NCBI GenBank assembly: GCA_026874595.1
Contig: CM049310.1
Coordinates: 16,842,058-16,906,057, forward strand
DNA: 64,000 nucleotides
Direction: 5' to 3'
Source: Sipunculus nudus
Taxonomy: Eukaryota > Annelida > Sipuncula > Golfingiida > Sipunculidae
Every line of letters begins with the position of its first letter. Positions within the stretch are counted from its first letter, which is position 1. The translations under genes and the position numbers were made by a program. Positions 11,901 through 24,790 of the stretch are shown one piece after another. Under the pieces are notes generated by a model. That model was not told where the DNA came from and searched no databases. It saw nothing but the letters and a program-made list of their open reading frames with translations.

Positions 11901-14900
11901 GACTTTTCGTTAAAGGTGTTAACCGTAATCGATGTTGTGTTTCACACGTTCGCAAATGAGAGGCCCCTCAAGCCGTCTAAATGGATTATGGATTCAGTCA
12001 TGACAGTAAAAGCAGAATACGCCGAAGTTTTTACCGGCTGACATATCAACAGGGGATAGACGCCGCTAGCGAACTATTTAATTCCATTTAAATCTTTTGA
12101 AACAAAAGTCTGGACTTTTGAGTTCATATTCCGTTTGGTTCAGGGCCTCGGGGTACAACGTGCTTAAAAATCAATATTCCAGTCACCTATTATTTATAAA
12201 ATTAGAAGTTTAATCTTGAAATAAACTTCTTGTTCTGATTTCGGAAATTATTCTATAGGAATTCAAATTCTTGGTAATTACTTTAATGAAATTTGAAAAC
12301 AGGCAACTTTCCAGAGGCCATCGTCATTACGTATACACCTACAAGTTTTCTTTCAAAATATAAAACCCCGGTTTTAAATTGGATAAAACTTTAAATGCTA
12401 CATATGCCTTACGTATTTATTATTAAAATTATCAGAGGTAATGACACAAAAGGTTCGATCCTGCGGAATTTCGTTTGCACAAAAAAGCATGATGCAAAAT
12501 TAAACAGCATTTTTTATATTTATAGTTTCACGCACAAAGGTTGTTCCGTGTTGCACGGAATGAATTACACCCCACACAAACCCTGTTAAAGACACTGAAA
12601 AGTGGGAATGAACCATATATATAACAACTTTTTCAGACAATCTCACATGGGCTATATCGGTTTTCAGGCTGCGCCAGACGGTCAACAAATATGTGTGCAG
12701 TCTGAAAGCAAACGACCACATTTTATACGTGGAGCCAAGGTACACTGCAGCAATTGCGCTTGCGCACAGATGACGGTATCTGGAGGCGTGCCCAAACAGT
12801 TTGAAAACCTCGTCTGTCCTTGTTTTCAAATTGGGTTCAGAATGGTTTGGTATAATAGGCTTGAAACCCCTTTAATTGCTTGAGAATGTTTACCATTCAA
12901 AATCTAGATTCAAAACCTTTTGAATTTGCTGATGAAAATGTTATTGGGCCTTTAATGTTCTAAATTGAAAGCAGAACTGCCCTTACGTCATCCTGCTTGG
13001 CCGTTAGCAGGACACAAATTGATTCATCCGCCTACACGAAGAGATGGCAATATAGTTTAAACTCTTTTTAGGCTTACACTTGTTGTTCAGTTAAGAAGAA
13101 AGTGCGGATGCAAAACAGTCTCTTTCTTTAATACTTGTCAAGCCGAAACACAAATTGATATGAGTCAATCAATCCAGTAAATTTTACGGGTTTTGACAAC
13201 TAATAAATTGAATTAAGATATGAAGGGTTTACTTCTCCTTTAAAAGGCTTTCACTTTCTTCATGGATGTGATGGCAAGAAAATTGGGACGAAGAATTGTC
13301 AGTTTAGCGAAAAATTGAACTGTGGGAACTGCCATACTAGGGTATGAAAAAAGACATGCCATAAATGAACTTCAGCGAATGTCATTAATATTTGGATTGG
13401 TGTTACTTGAGCCAAGGACAATTATATACTCATGTCTTGGGATCCATCAGTATAAATTATATATGTAACTAAATCAGGATCACGCCGAATTCGGCCATTC
13501 TTGACTGGCGTCCTATTTGTTTCTCGACTCAATAAAAAAAAATTAACCGCGTCACCAAAAATAATCCCCTTCCTTGAGCTTGGGTTTCTAAATAAAGTTC
13601 ATTTAAATTTATTTAGAAATTTAAGATATCTTGTCTTCAAGACAAATATATATTTTCTCGGACCAAATTGTTATGGTGAATTCATCATAACGGGATGGTA
13701 ATGTACCATTTACTGCAACGACGTCATATAGAGGTCAAGTAAGCCGCAAGTGAGAAACAAGAAGAGATACCGGATTAGTACAAGCTATCCAGACCATTGA
13801 CTGCCAGTTTATTTTACCTCCAAGGGTTTACAATGAATTTTCATGATTTAAGAAAAATGTGTATAGTGTTCGGCGGAAGGGGCCACATTTGGGGTTAATA
13901 GTAATGTGAATCTATGCCAGGAGGAGATATTAACTCCCTGTCAATGTCATTTTGGACGGGTCACACTCTCTAGCAAAACCTCGCACTGAATCTTAGGCAT
14001 GCCATACCTTTCAGTTAATTATCGGTTTAACTGGGTCAACAGACCTGATTTTTCTGTTATAAGCAATACAGTTTCATGTTATCTTTAAAAGGCCGAAATG
14101 AAAGATCCTTAACACGTTTCCAACCTATCACCATGGCAACTTGAGACTGAAAATTACCTAAAATATTTTAAACATTCAGCACCAAAGAATATAGGAAAAA
14201 TCAAACGATGATGTTTCGCTAATTGTTCACGTAGCATAGTGAATCCAAAGTTGAAAATTGCATTGTGATTACATTCTTACTTTTTATTATTTCCCTGGAG
14301 GACGCTTTCTGCTTGAGACTTAAAAAGTTAATTGGATTTCTATTAGGCCACTTTCAGTTTCAGGATCTGCGGATAGCATCAACAAAACCCTAATCACTGT
14401 ACTTGATTAATGTGGATAACCATGTTCTCTCAGTATCTTTTGAAGGGAACAAAATGTTTTTGGCTTATTTGGATAATGAACTTTTCCGGAAAAAGCATAT
14501 TAAAAGGGCATTTGCTTGAAAGGCATCCACAGTAATATGGTATATTATTAGACTTGATTTACATGAATTGCTTTTTTTTGCATTTACAGAAGAACGAAGA
14601 GGACCATACCTCATTAAATCATTACAAATGTCTATACTAAAACAATAATTATTGTGTTATTAGATAAAATTATAAATAATGATCGAAATAGTGCGACGGG
14701 GCCCAAATCTAAAAAAGGTGGAATGCTCTTACCTTTTGTCCTCAGTTCTAACCCATAGGTAAATATGCAAATTTGTATACGCAGCTGCATCTCGGTATAT
14801 CTAAAGCTTTAGTCCATGTTTTCTTCTCTCCTGTTTAATAGTAGTGAAAAAAAGAAAATATACAACGAACCATGCATCAGTACATTACAATGAGACCTTT

Positions 14901-15074
14901 TAGTATGATAGTATTACTGTGTTTAATTAACTATGCTTAAATACTTATCTAACACTATAAATTCCATTTCAGTTATCCTCTCAAATGCTTCAAATATTTA
15001 ACATATATGGTAAATAGATGTAGGTATTGCCAAAATGTTTTAATTTTAATCTAGAACTGAGCCATTGCCTAAGC
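8936..15074. other. Long AT-rich spacer
   Basis: About 6 kb without a supported gene. It holds a 14-base C run after 10,440, a (TG)n run near 10,970-10,987 and A/T tracts. A possible short exon (acceptor TTTTGCAG, donor TTGGTATGT) lies near 10,595-10,625 but has no partner. Overlapping frames on both strands at 12,500-12,883 include a Cys-rich stretch (CSNCACAQ) on the plus strand; I do not recognise either and do not call them genes. Confidence 0.45.
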
Positions 15075-15560
15075 ATTCTTAGGACGTCTTATAATAACAA
15101 CATGTCGGATGGCTTATGGACTCTTGAAAATAACCCGAGAATGATATATGGGCCCGTGGCGGAACCAAAGACTAGAAGATAGCAGAGATACTCAAATAAG
15201 AGGGCGGGGGTCGAATGGGTTAGAAGGAAGTCCCGTTATAACGACTTAAAGCTTTTCAGGTTAATCTTTAAATTGATTTAAGAAGACTCCCTTGGGTAAC
15301 CTTAATTTTGGTGACCCCCGCAATATTCAGATTACACCTTTGATATTTTACCTCACGGATTAATCAATATTCTTAATACATCCTATAATAACAGCTTGTC
15401 CGATGCCTTGTGAGTTTTTTAAGTGGATCAGCTAAGAAGAATAGATTGGCCATTGGCGGAATCGAAAGCTCGTCTAAGGAGACTTGTCCATAAGGGGTAA
15501 GGTGTGTGTGTGGGGGGGGGGGGGGGGGGGGCTAGTTGGAAGGTCCGGTGTAAGGACTTG
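15075..15560. repeat. Diverged 294-bp tandem duplication with G20 run
   Basis: The block starting ATTCTTAGGACGTCTTATAA at 15,075 recurs in diverged form at 15,369 (ATTCTTAATACATCCTATAA). The copies also share the words CGGAATCGAAAG/CGGAACCAAAGA and AAGGACTTGAAG/ACGACTTAAAG. The second copy contains a 20-G run (15,512-15,531) preceded by (TG)n. Confidence 0.75.
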
Positions 15561-16262
15561 AAGTTATCCTCCATTTTAGGTAAATCCCAGTATTCTGATA
15601 TCTATTTCCGATTACTCCCGGTGGTTGCCTAGGTCGACGTGGCTGTTAATATTAACCCATCATTTACCGGAAAAGGGCTTTTATAAACACGGGGGTAACC
15701 TGACGCCCGAAATCCCTTGCGGACGCTCGGTTCTTGGGTACAAGCGTGGCTTTAGGAAGGAGAGGATCAAAGTTTGCCCTCATAACAGTCATTGACCATT
15801 GACGGGCTGCCTCGACTAAACCAGTCTTTTGTGTAAACACTGTGCTTTCAACTGGTCCTTACATTAATAAATTAATCATTTTATGACACGATGTCTATTC
15901 ATGTAATATGATAATATGACATAATATACAAAACAATCAATTTTACATATCCCTTCAAACTTATACATATACCATCTCCCCTGGTGACGCTCTAAACTAA
16001 AATGAGAGCTCTTCTAATTTTCTCCCCATTTAAAGCCCTGTTAATGTTTAATTTATATTTTCTTTAATCATATTGTAATCATTAATGCATTCAACCACGT
16101 TAAAGGAAGAAACATAAAAAGATAAATTTTCACACTGAGCTCACTTCACAATTTAAAGGAACATAAAAAAAAATACAATTATTTAAGTAATTTGAGAAAC
16201 CGAGAACTAAGAAAATGTAATCATTATCAAGGAAATATATACAAAGAAACACCCTTGGCAAT
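15561..16262. other. Spacer, no gene seen
   Basis: No supported feature; AT content rises toward the minisatellite that follows. Confidence 0.45.
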
Positions 16263-16850
16263 CGCCTAATGGGGCAAGGTAAAAAAGACTACCCTGTCTC
16301 GTCTCTATGTAAATTTATGGTTATCAGGGTGGCCAGGTTAAAGATCTGATACCCTCTCTCGTCTCCAGGTAAATTCATGGCAATAAGGCGGGCAAGATTG
16401 AAGGACTTACCGTCTCTCGTCTCCAAGTAAATTAATGACTATCAGGTGGGACAGTTTGAAAGGCTTACCGTCTTTTGTCCATATTGATTTTTTATTGCTA
16501 TCAGATGGGGCAGGTTGAAGGGCTTACCGTTTCTTGTTTCCAGGTACATTTACCGGTATGTCTATGAGGCGAGCTAGGTTGAAGGGCTTACCGTCTCTCG
16601 ACTCCAAGTAAACTGATGGTTATCGGGTGGGCCAGGCTGAAGGGCTTCGTCCTCTCCAGGTAACTTTATTTGCTATCAGGCGGGCCAGGTTGAAAGGCCT
16701 ACGTACCGTCTTTCCTCTAAAGGGAAATTCTTGGCTATCAGGTGAGCAAGGTTGAAGGGCTTACCGTCTCTCGTCTCCAGAAAATTTATAAATATCGGGC
16801 GAGCCAGAATGAAGGGCATACCGTTACTCATTTCTAGGTGAATATTATGT
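16263..16850. repeat. 58-bp degenerate minisatellite, about ten copies
   Basis: Successive units of about 58 bp follow the pattern ACCGTCTCTCGTCTCCAGG, TAAATT, a short variable part, GCTATCAGG, CGGGCCAGG, TTGAAGGGCTT. Units differ by substitutions and small indels, so the array is old. Each unit carries CTTACCGTCT, which read on the minus strand is ACGGTAAG, a match to a splice donor. Many also carry CTCCAGGTAA on the plus strand. Confidence 0.9.
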
Positions 16851-19638
16851 TCTGAATCTCGTAGTTTGAATGATGGGGGTAGCTGCAGGCAGCGAAACTC
16901 AAGTATTAGTATTAGCGATCAATAAAGGTATGTAAAGACGATGTCATGAAATATGAAGTCATTTAGTATACAGTTACATGAACTAAATTATTTTATTTAA
17001 CGTGAGACTAGGACCCGCGTATTTGAAAAATAGTATACCATACATTATATAAACTGACACAAATATCAAACATAAGAACGATAAAGATGAGATCATCAAT
17101 AAAATTCGTTTCTGTATCAGCAACCTGATGTTTCTGGTATCATTAAAACCCACAATGTGACGATACGTTGGTTATATTACTTTTCAAACGGATTATAAAA
17201 AAACACTTTCGTAAAACGATAAATAGACTGAAAGGGTCTATTGGTTACTATTAATACTGTCCATATTTCTTGTTTCCAGGCAATAGAAAGAAAAAAAAGA
17301 TTTAATGTATAGTATTCATTCTTGAACTAAAGAATAATATAAAAACAAGAGGCCCTTAAGCCTAATTTGCTAAATGTTCATGACGTTTTAGCATTCCTCA
17401 CGTTAAGGACATGAGGGTAGATTTTTATGTATGTGGGACATTGGGAAAAAATTGAAAGTTTAGATTATGCTGTTTAGTGTACATGGTGAATTTATCTTTG
17501 ATTATGCAGTAATAGACTTCTCATCTTTCGCAAAACCTGTTATTTCCTCCACGTCATCAGATTACCCTAGGACGTTCCTGTTCAGACGTTTCCAGGCGAG
17601 GAAAGCAGCTCTAGACATGACTGGTGTTTTTTTTAATGGATTAACACAGTATATATTTTTCTACAAAAAAATAATACAGTATCCTCGTTGTTAGTACAGA
17701 GTTTGGATGTAGAGAATGATAGTGGTAAAGGTATTTTATAGATTTATTATTTTTTTTTACTTGTTAATTTCTCTTAAAAATCGGTACCATCCGATAAAAA
17801 TACATGGTGTGCAAAAGTGGGCATTTCAGCAAAACCTCTTGAATAAACCTGCTTTTGAGTCTCTACATCAGCTCTCGTCTAAAATACTATCCATATCTTG
17901 ATCGAGACCCGCGTGTTTATAATCCCGATAATTCTCTCTATGAGATCTTGCTATTTCACTGTTGTCAGCCACAATTTTTGTAAAGTTTAATAACACTTAA
18001 TCGAGCTTTCCCAGGTCGGAGGACCGACAAATATATCGTTGTTTAAAGCAAAATCTTGAACAGTTATTTATATTTTGCTATATTATATCAGTTAGTTGCA
18101 TGTTTGTCAGAAGAATTGGCAGTTGTCAGTCGCGGGTAGGATATACGATGGTATGTTTAACGTGGGGCAATCGTAGGACTGGACTGTCATGGGAAATGTG
18201 TGTGTGTATTAACATTTAACAGAATTAAGGTAGTTTTCACATTAATTCATGGTTTATGACATTTTTCTTGCATGATATAATAAGTCAGCTGCAGTTATCC
18301 TGCCAAAATATCCGGTTGCAATATATTCAAATCATTAACCATTGATTACACGATATATGAGGCGCAGTTTGTTGACTGAGTGCAGATTCTGTTCTTAAAT
18401 AAATGGCATCTCCTGTACCGTATGTCAGCCCAATGTCCTGTAAATCAACATTAAGTAGCGGTATTTTATGGAGACAAATATTTGTGTGTTGATTCCCTTG
18501 TCAGCTTGGGGCCGCGTGTCTTTATTGTTGTGTTCAATTCTGAGGAATGGTAAACGGAGATAAGAAAACACGATTTAATAAAAGAATTCCGGTTATTCTC
18601 ATGGGTACTCAGTACTGTTTTAATCATAAAAGGAACCCCTCAATGATGTACATGAATTTGGGTCAGTTTAATGTGTGTGGACAATAGCATCATTTATGAC
18701 TTCAGCTACGAACGTTTAGTATCATAAACACACTGTTACACTAAGGGATTGTGGGACAGCCGCGACTATAATTGTCTCAACTATCAAACATTTAAATAAC
18801 AAATGTATAACCATTCAAATAAAATCTCTCTGTGTACGTTCCTTGTACGCATGTTTATCTTATACAATTGTTATCACAGAAACATTCTTGTGCATGTAAT
18901 TTACCGTAAAACATTCATAACAAAACAAATCTTAATGTTAAATCAACTTTCTTCCATTCAAGTATACCTTTGTGTGTCTAGATGACCCTGTATATTGTGG
19001 GAGAAAGGATTCTAAGGAAACATATTTCAAGGATTTAAAACTACTCTTTTCACCTTTTTGTAGCAACGCCAATGGTGCATTTAGGAACCCCAGTAGATTT
19101 GGGGAAAGGATTTCTTTAACCACAAGCTCTAACAGTTACTAACAGGCAGTAATACTCTTGTGAGTGTGATCTTATACAAGATACAAACGCCTTGAATGTA
19201 ATTAAAGGTTTTTGCATTTCTTTTTTTTTCATATAAAGTTATTGTAATTTTAATAAAACAAAAACAATTGTTTGGGTTATAATATGGGGATCGGTATAGA
19301 GGACGTCAACATTAAGGATGTTTGAACAGCACATAAAATTCCCTTTTAAGTGAATAAAATTTTTCTGACATGGCACAATTTCAAGTAAATTCCAAGTAAC
19401 TAAGTCTCAAAGAATCTAAACTTAGTTCGTGTTTCTTACTGCTTGTCCAACTTACTGCTTAATGATCTCACTTTAATAATAAATTGTTAAAAAATAGGAA
19501 TAATTAAATCATTATTTTATGTTCATTTAGCAAATGTTAAAATAAAGTATTAAAACGTGTCTTGTAAAACAATATTCTATTTTAAATGATTTTGGAAGAA
19601 AATACAATTGTGTATGAATGCCTTCGAGTTCATTATCT

Positions 19639-19639
<1 letters not shown>
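16851..19639. other. AT-rich spacer, no gene seen
   Basis: No supported gene. Short frames at 17,467, 17,716 and 18,803 (plus) and 18,938 (minus) are AT-driven. No structural RNA or element ends recognised. Confidence 0.45.

Positions 19640-19703
<64 letters not shown>
19640..19703. repeat. (CT)n(TA)n microsatellite
   Basis: An uninterrupted CT run of about 45 bp passes directly into a TA run. Confidence 0.98.
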
Positions 19704-19760
19704 GTTATATAATGATAATTGGTATAGCCGTGTTGGTCTGTAGTTGGGGTGTAGGTTTGG

Positions 19761-19812
19761 AGTAAGATTGACGCCTTTTAGATGTTACTATCTAAAAGGC
19801 GTCACTCTTACT
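19761..19812. other. 23-bp-stem perfect-type hairpin
   Basis: The left arm 19,761-19,783 and right arm 19,790-19,812 are inverted repeats pairing at 22 of 23 positions, around a six-base loop (GTTACT). The core of the arms is GACGCCTTTTAGAT and ATCTAAAAGGCGTC. It lies between two microsatellites. It may be a foldback MITE remnant, a cruciform, or a small-RNA precursor; there is no evidence for transcription in the sequence. Confidence 0.9.
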
Positions 19813-19829
19813 CTCTACTCTCTCTATAC

Positions 19830-19833
<4 letters not shown>

Positions 19834-19892
<59 letters not shown>
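19834..19892. repeat. (TA)n(TG)n compound microsatellite
   Basis: A TA run of about 36 bp passes into a TG run of about 24 bp. Confidence 0.98.
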
Positions 19893-21519
19893 CCATTCCT
19901 TTTTACCTCAATGTAAAATTTTAACCTCAGGAAAATAAGTGTCTAGGAAACTATACGGGTGGGAGCTACCTTCCCGGATAACTTAAATCATTAGAGATTT
20001 CCACTGCTTATACAAAAAATTACACATCACCTGAAAAAAAACTGAAAGTTACATAAACATTTACAACAGTATGTGCTTTATCTGACGCTATTAGTTCATT
20101 AGTTTTGTTGAATGCAACATTTTTCTGGTGAAACCATCCCTGTATACTGACAATCTCCAATTCACCTATGTCATTTATTGTTATGGTTCTGTGTGTGAGT
20201 AAACACAGTCCACGTGTGTCTGTCTATCAAAAGAAGACTGTAGACCAAAACTATAATTCTGATCTTGCGCTTGTACAATTCCAAAACTAGGAGAAATTAT
20301 ATGACAGAAATAACACAAGATACACTGTTTTGATGCTTAAAAAATCTTGATTTGTAAAGTGGGGCGGTATGGCCACCAGTTGGCGTGAGAGCTATGTTTA
20401 TATTTGTACCACTAATCTTGCAAACCTTACATCACTTAGGTACAGGAGTACGCAAACAGTTTACAATGAAATATAAGCAGATACCATCATATTTTAAGGA
20501 GAAAAAATCAAGCTATGTATATAATGCATATAACACTATATGTGTATATTTAATATACTTGGTATGTGAAAAGGTACATTTAATATAAACAAAAAATAAA
20601 TTTAGACAATCCCAAACTGTTCAGAAAACTAAGTTTGTGTGTTTAGTATGTTAATACATTTAAAAAATAATCATTCTTATCCTCTTGTCCCTGCTTACTT
20701 TGTTTATGTTTCGGTCACAGTTTATTGATTTAACGTTTTTAATAACATCTTAATACAAGCTTAAAGACGTCAAACTGAATTTTAAAAAATGCAACATGTT
20801 TTAAAGGCTTCATAGAAAGGTGAAGAACAAAAATGCATGGGGTGTCACATTTTTACAAACAAAATTTACTCAGGACGAATTTGCTACATATGCCCCTACA
20901 CTATATGCCTGGTGTGAGCAAAGCATACAGACCACTCCGGATACCTCGGCCGAATCCGTTGGCTTCTAGCCTCAAATGTATATAGGGAACATATTCCGGC
21001 ATAGTCAAGGTGATTGAAAATGGAGTTCTCCAGTTGCATCATGCACGAATGTGTTGTTCGCTTTATAGTAGCAAAACTGTTTGGTGACAAAACTTTCAAA
21101 CAACAATGCCCAAACACCACATTATCTACTAGAGGAACAGTTTTATTTGACACGAAAAAATCTAAATTATGTTCTTAAATATGTATTTACATTATAGCGT
21201 CCAAAGTACAGTTGAACACGATACCTTCTGCACAAGGAGCATCAGTTTTTACCTTAATGTCAGTAGAAAGGTTCACATTTCCTTGGCTTTGAATGTTCAT
21301 TTTGAAATAGTCCTCTAAATACCCCAGAAGAAATGGGAACTAACCCTGGTTGATGTATGAAGATTTGAGTTCATCTAAGCTCCATATATAATCAGTGAAT
21401 TCCATTTCCGTATCTGAACTGACAGGCAATTCAGTCCCGATAGATTAAATATAATAGGTACCACTGCGTATCACTTTTATAATACCTTTGTCCATGAGAC
21501 CTTGCAGTTCTAAGATACG
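19893..21519. other. AT-rich spacer, no gene seen
   Basis: No supported feature. The 85-codon minus-strand frame at 20,896-21,153 has mixed composition but no splice context or recognisable domain. Confidence 0.45.
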
Positions 21520-23290
21520 GTATATATGCCGGACAGATCTTTGTTCATGTATGTATAATGGTCTAGGGAATTTCAATTAATTAGTCTCGACGCAAGGAGA
21601 GCGCAATATCTTTTAGAGTCTTTTGTCTTGTACGGTGACACTTCTGTCCCCAGAAATCATTGTACGTACGTAGAAGTCAACCTGATCAGGCGAAGGCTAT
21701 CCACAATCGTATATAGCCATATGTCTGTATTCTACAGATAGCGGACCGCCCGCACAAAAGTTCTCATTATTTTGATGTTATTTAATGTACATATAGCTAG
21801 AAGATCTTTAAAATTAATTTTGCTATTTTAATATTTGCATATACAGTGCATTAATATAAAAATTGGGTTAACGGATGCTGATTTATCTACAATTTACGTT
21901 TATATTTTAATTTTTCTACTTCAGATGACGTCATCTTTTCTAACCGATTTTGTAGGTTTTTCTTGAGAGGAAGATTCAAAAGACGTCTTTTTTGTATAGT
22001 CATGTAGTGTTAAAATAAACCCGGTTATGGTTATGTTATGGTTAACCCTTCGAGATGACGACACGTGTGTTTATACGATAAGTGCCAGGAATATTTTATA
22101 TGCACACCTGCCGCTTTGCAATCGATTTTGATAGTATCTTCTATAAGCAGTTTATCATTTACTTCATTACCTCGCATACCAGGTATTCATTTATCCGAAA
22201 GGTATAATTCAGAAATCAAAATAGGGAACCAAACAGTTATTTACAGAAATTTTCCGGAGATCTGTATGAAAATGTCCGGCCCCAGTGCTAATATAACCAC
22301 ACAATACAATGCTAATACAATGGCGCTGAAAACACATTGACATACAATGGATGCAGATAAAAGTTTGTTTTCCATATTTTGCCTCAGTATACTTCATCAG
22401 TGTCCTGAAAATGAGGATATGGTAGATAAATATTAATTATACGAGTTATAGAATAGTTTGGAAATTGGGATTAATATATATGATCAAATCCATGCGCTCT
22501 GCAACATATTCCGGACAGAGCTTATGTATATAACTATATTGGGAGGTCTCCTCGATAGAATAATGCTAAGATTAACCTTGATTCATCACATGTGTAATAC
22601 CCTATCTTCCGGTTCGGAGTTCAGGAACATATTCCAGATAGATCCTTGTAAATGTATATTTGATTAAGTAAGGAATTTCAATTAATTAGTCTCTACTGAA
22701 ATGAAACACAATATCTAGGGTCTTTGGCCTTTCATACTGCTATTTCTATTTCCAGAATCTATGGTACGTAGAAGTCATTGTGGGCCTTCCACAATAGTAA
22801 ACACCTGTATTTCTGTATTTTCTAAACTACTTAACGACCACTTGTTATTTTTTTTACCATTTAACCGGCAAATAGATGGAATTTCTTTTAACATTTCTGT
22901 ATGTCTATTTTGCTTACAGGGGTGGGATACAAATTAGATTAATAGACAATGTTCGACCTATTTGCAACTGCTTTTATTTTTACTTCTCGTGACGTCGCCT
23001 TTACAATACGGGGACACAATGTTTTGCTTAAGAGGAAGACTCTATTCAAAAGATGCGATTTGTAATCGGTTAATGGCAATACCTTTTGACATCCTAAGAA
23101 GATGTGAAGACCATTTTATATGAACACCTGTTGAGTTACATATTGCTATGATCAGTCATGCCTTTGATTGTATACACGACCGATATTTTATTATGTACAG
23201 CGTAACCTTTTATTTCCGTGACTCGTCAATTCATTCATTCGAAAATTAAAAACACCGAAAATTAAAAACAAAGTGCGAAACACAGACGGA
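21520..23290. repeat. Diverged tandem duplication, period about 1,105 bp
   Basis: GGAATTTCAATTAATTAGTC at 21,567 recurs at 22,672. The shared order continues through GTACGTAGAAGTCA, a TGACGTC-bearing segment (21,925 and 22,990), GAGAGGAAGA/AAGAGGAAGA with a following CAAAAGA, ATTTTATATGCACACCTG/ATTTTATATGAACACCTG and TTCATTTATCCGAAA/TTCATTCATTCGAAA. Copy 1 is roughly 21,520-22,270 and copy 2 roughly 22,610-23,290. Many substitutions and indels show that it is old. No gene is recognised in either copy. Confidence 0.75.
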
Positions 23291-23298
23291 ATATGACG

Positions 23299-23324
23299 GT
23301 ATATTAACATTTATGTTAATATAC
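23299..23324. other. 12-bp inverted repeat
   Basis: GTATATTAACAT and ATGTTAATATAC form a perfect inverted repeat with a 2-bp centre. It may be a small cruciform or chance in AT-rich DNA. Confidence 0.7.
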
Positions 23325-23651
23325 ATTGATAGGATAAAATAGCACGATTTCTAAGACATGCAAATTTCCATGACAATGAACAAATTCAAGACCAAAATGT
23401 CATTCAGGCTGAGTTCTGAAATCGTACCCATGTCCGCATATGTGGTAAGACAGTTTCTAGTTTATCCCATTTCAACCATATATCCATGTCCGTATCTGTT
23501 TCCTTATCTTGACAAGTGGAACCAGCTTTAAAATCGCATTGTTGTCTGCTCATGCTGCACGCTCTCATTTTATCAAAATTTGTTTAGCACACAACCTCAC
23601 AAGACAGTGGTTGAAGTCGATGTCATGTTGAATTCATTAGCATGCTTGCAG

Positions 23652-23768
23652 AAGCAGATCCAGGGAGGGGGTGGGGGGAGGTTGTCTTCCGGAACCTTTT
23701 TCATGCTTTGCCATCAGTCCTCCAGGGTTGGACCCTTCCTGTATCTAAATCCTGGATCCGCACCTTGC
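23652..23768. mobile_element. hAT-like MITE (short inverted-repeat element)
   Basis: The left end CAGATCCAGGG with a following G-rich run and the right end AAATCCTGGATCCGCACC are inverted relative to each other. They match the ends of the element at 39,762-39,894 and start sequences at 25,679 and 45,884. This end type is familiar from non-autonomous hAT-like elements. The element is about 115 bp, non-coding, with ends not secured by a target duplication. Confidence 0.5.
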
Positions 23769-23945
23769 TTGTACCCAAAAACATTCTTCCCGTATATCCT
23801 CCCGTTACAGCTTCCCCCCATGGGGTGTATTATCTGAAGGAAATATTAACAACCCGGGTTAAAAGCGGCCCTGCACATAACGAATTCTTCAAGAGTGGTC
23901 ATGTAAACACCTCAGGTTACCCACTCTTTCAGTTTAACCAAATGT

Positions 23946-24790
23946 TATCCGAAATTGATATCAAGTTATCGGGGAGGGAGGTAATCTGAAATCGATATCA
24001 AGTTACCTGGGAGTGGTGTAATCTAAAATTGTTATCAGGTTACCGGGGAGGGAGGTAATCAGAAATCGATATCAGGTAACCTCGGACGGGGGTAGTCTGA
24101 AATTGATTTTAATTTATCTGAAATCGATATCAAATTACCGGAGGTGGGGGGGGGGGGAGGTAATCTAAAACCGATATCAAGTTATCGGGAAGGGGTATAA
24201 TCTGAAGCGGTATCAAGTTATTGAGGAGGGGGTATTCTAAAATCAATTTCATGTTACCGGAGAGGGGTTAATCTGAAATCAATATCAAAAATTGATTTCT
24301 AGTTACCGGGGGGGAGGGGGTGTTACTCTGAAAACGATTTCAAGTTATTTGGGAGGAATTTATTTTCTCAGAATCGATATCAAATTACCGGAGGGGGAAA
24401 GTCATCTAAAAGCGATATCAAGTTATCAGGAAGGATGTAATCTGAAGCGGTATCAAGTTATTGAGGAGGGGGTACTCTGAAATCAATTTCATGTTACCGG
24501 AGAGGGTATAATCTGAAATCAATACCAAAAATTGATTTCCAGTTACTGGGGGAGGGGGGGGGGGGGTTATTCTGAAAGTGATTTCAAGTTATTTTGGAGG
24601 GATTTATTTTTTCAAAATCTATATCAAGTTACCGTGGGGGGGGGGGGGGTAATCTGAAACCAATATCAAGCTACCGGTGTATGGGGTTATCTGAAATCTA
24701 TATAAAATAACTGGTGGTGGTGGTAATGTTAAATCGTTTTCAGATACCCCTCGGTAAACTTGATCGGGGGTAATCTGAATTAGCTACACC
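23946..24790. repeat. G-rich higher-order minisatellite
   Basis: A basic unit of about 40 bp follows the pattern AATCTGAAATCGATATCAAG, TTACCGGGGAGGGGG. In the second half, groups of six basic units repeat as a block of about 245-250 bp, with matching starts at 24,131, 24,381 and 24,624. Long G runs are all on the plus strand. The palindrome GATATC/ATCGAT is frequent. One similar isolated monomer is found at about 50,070-50,110. Confidence 0.9.

Noticed and set aside
12500-12883. Overlapping 109- and 93-codon frames on opposite strands, one Cys-rich
   Set aside because: No splice sites, family match or codon bias could be established.
22065-23989. Frames of 85-115 codons on the plus strand
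   Set aside because: They lie in the diverged 1.1-kb duplication or the MITE and are not conserved between the duplicate copies.
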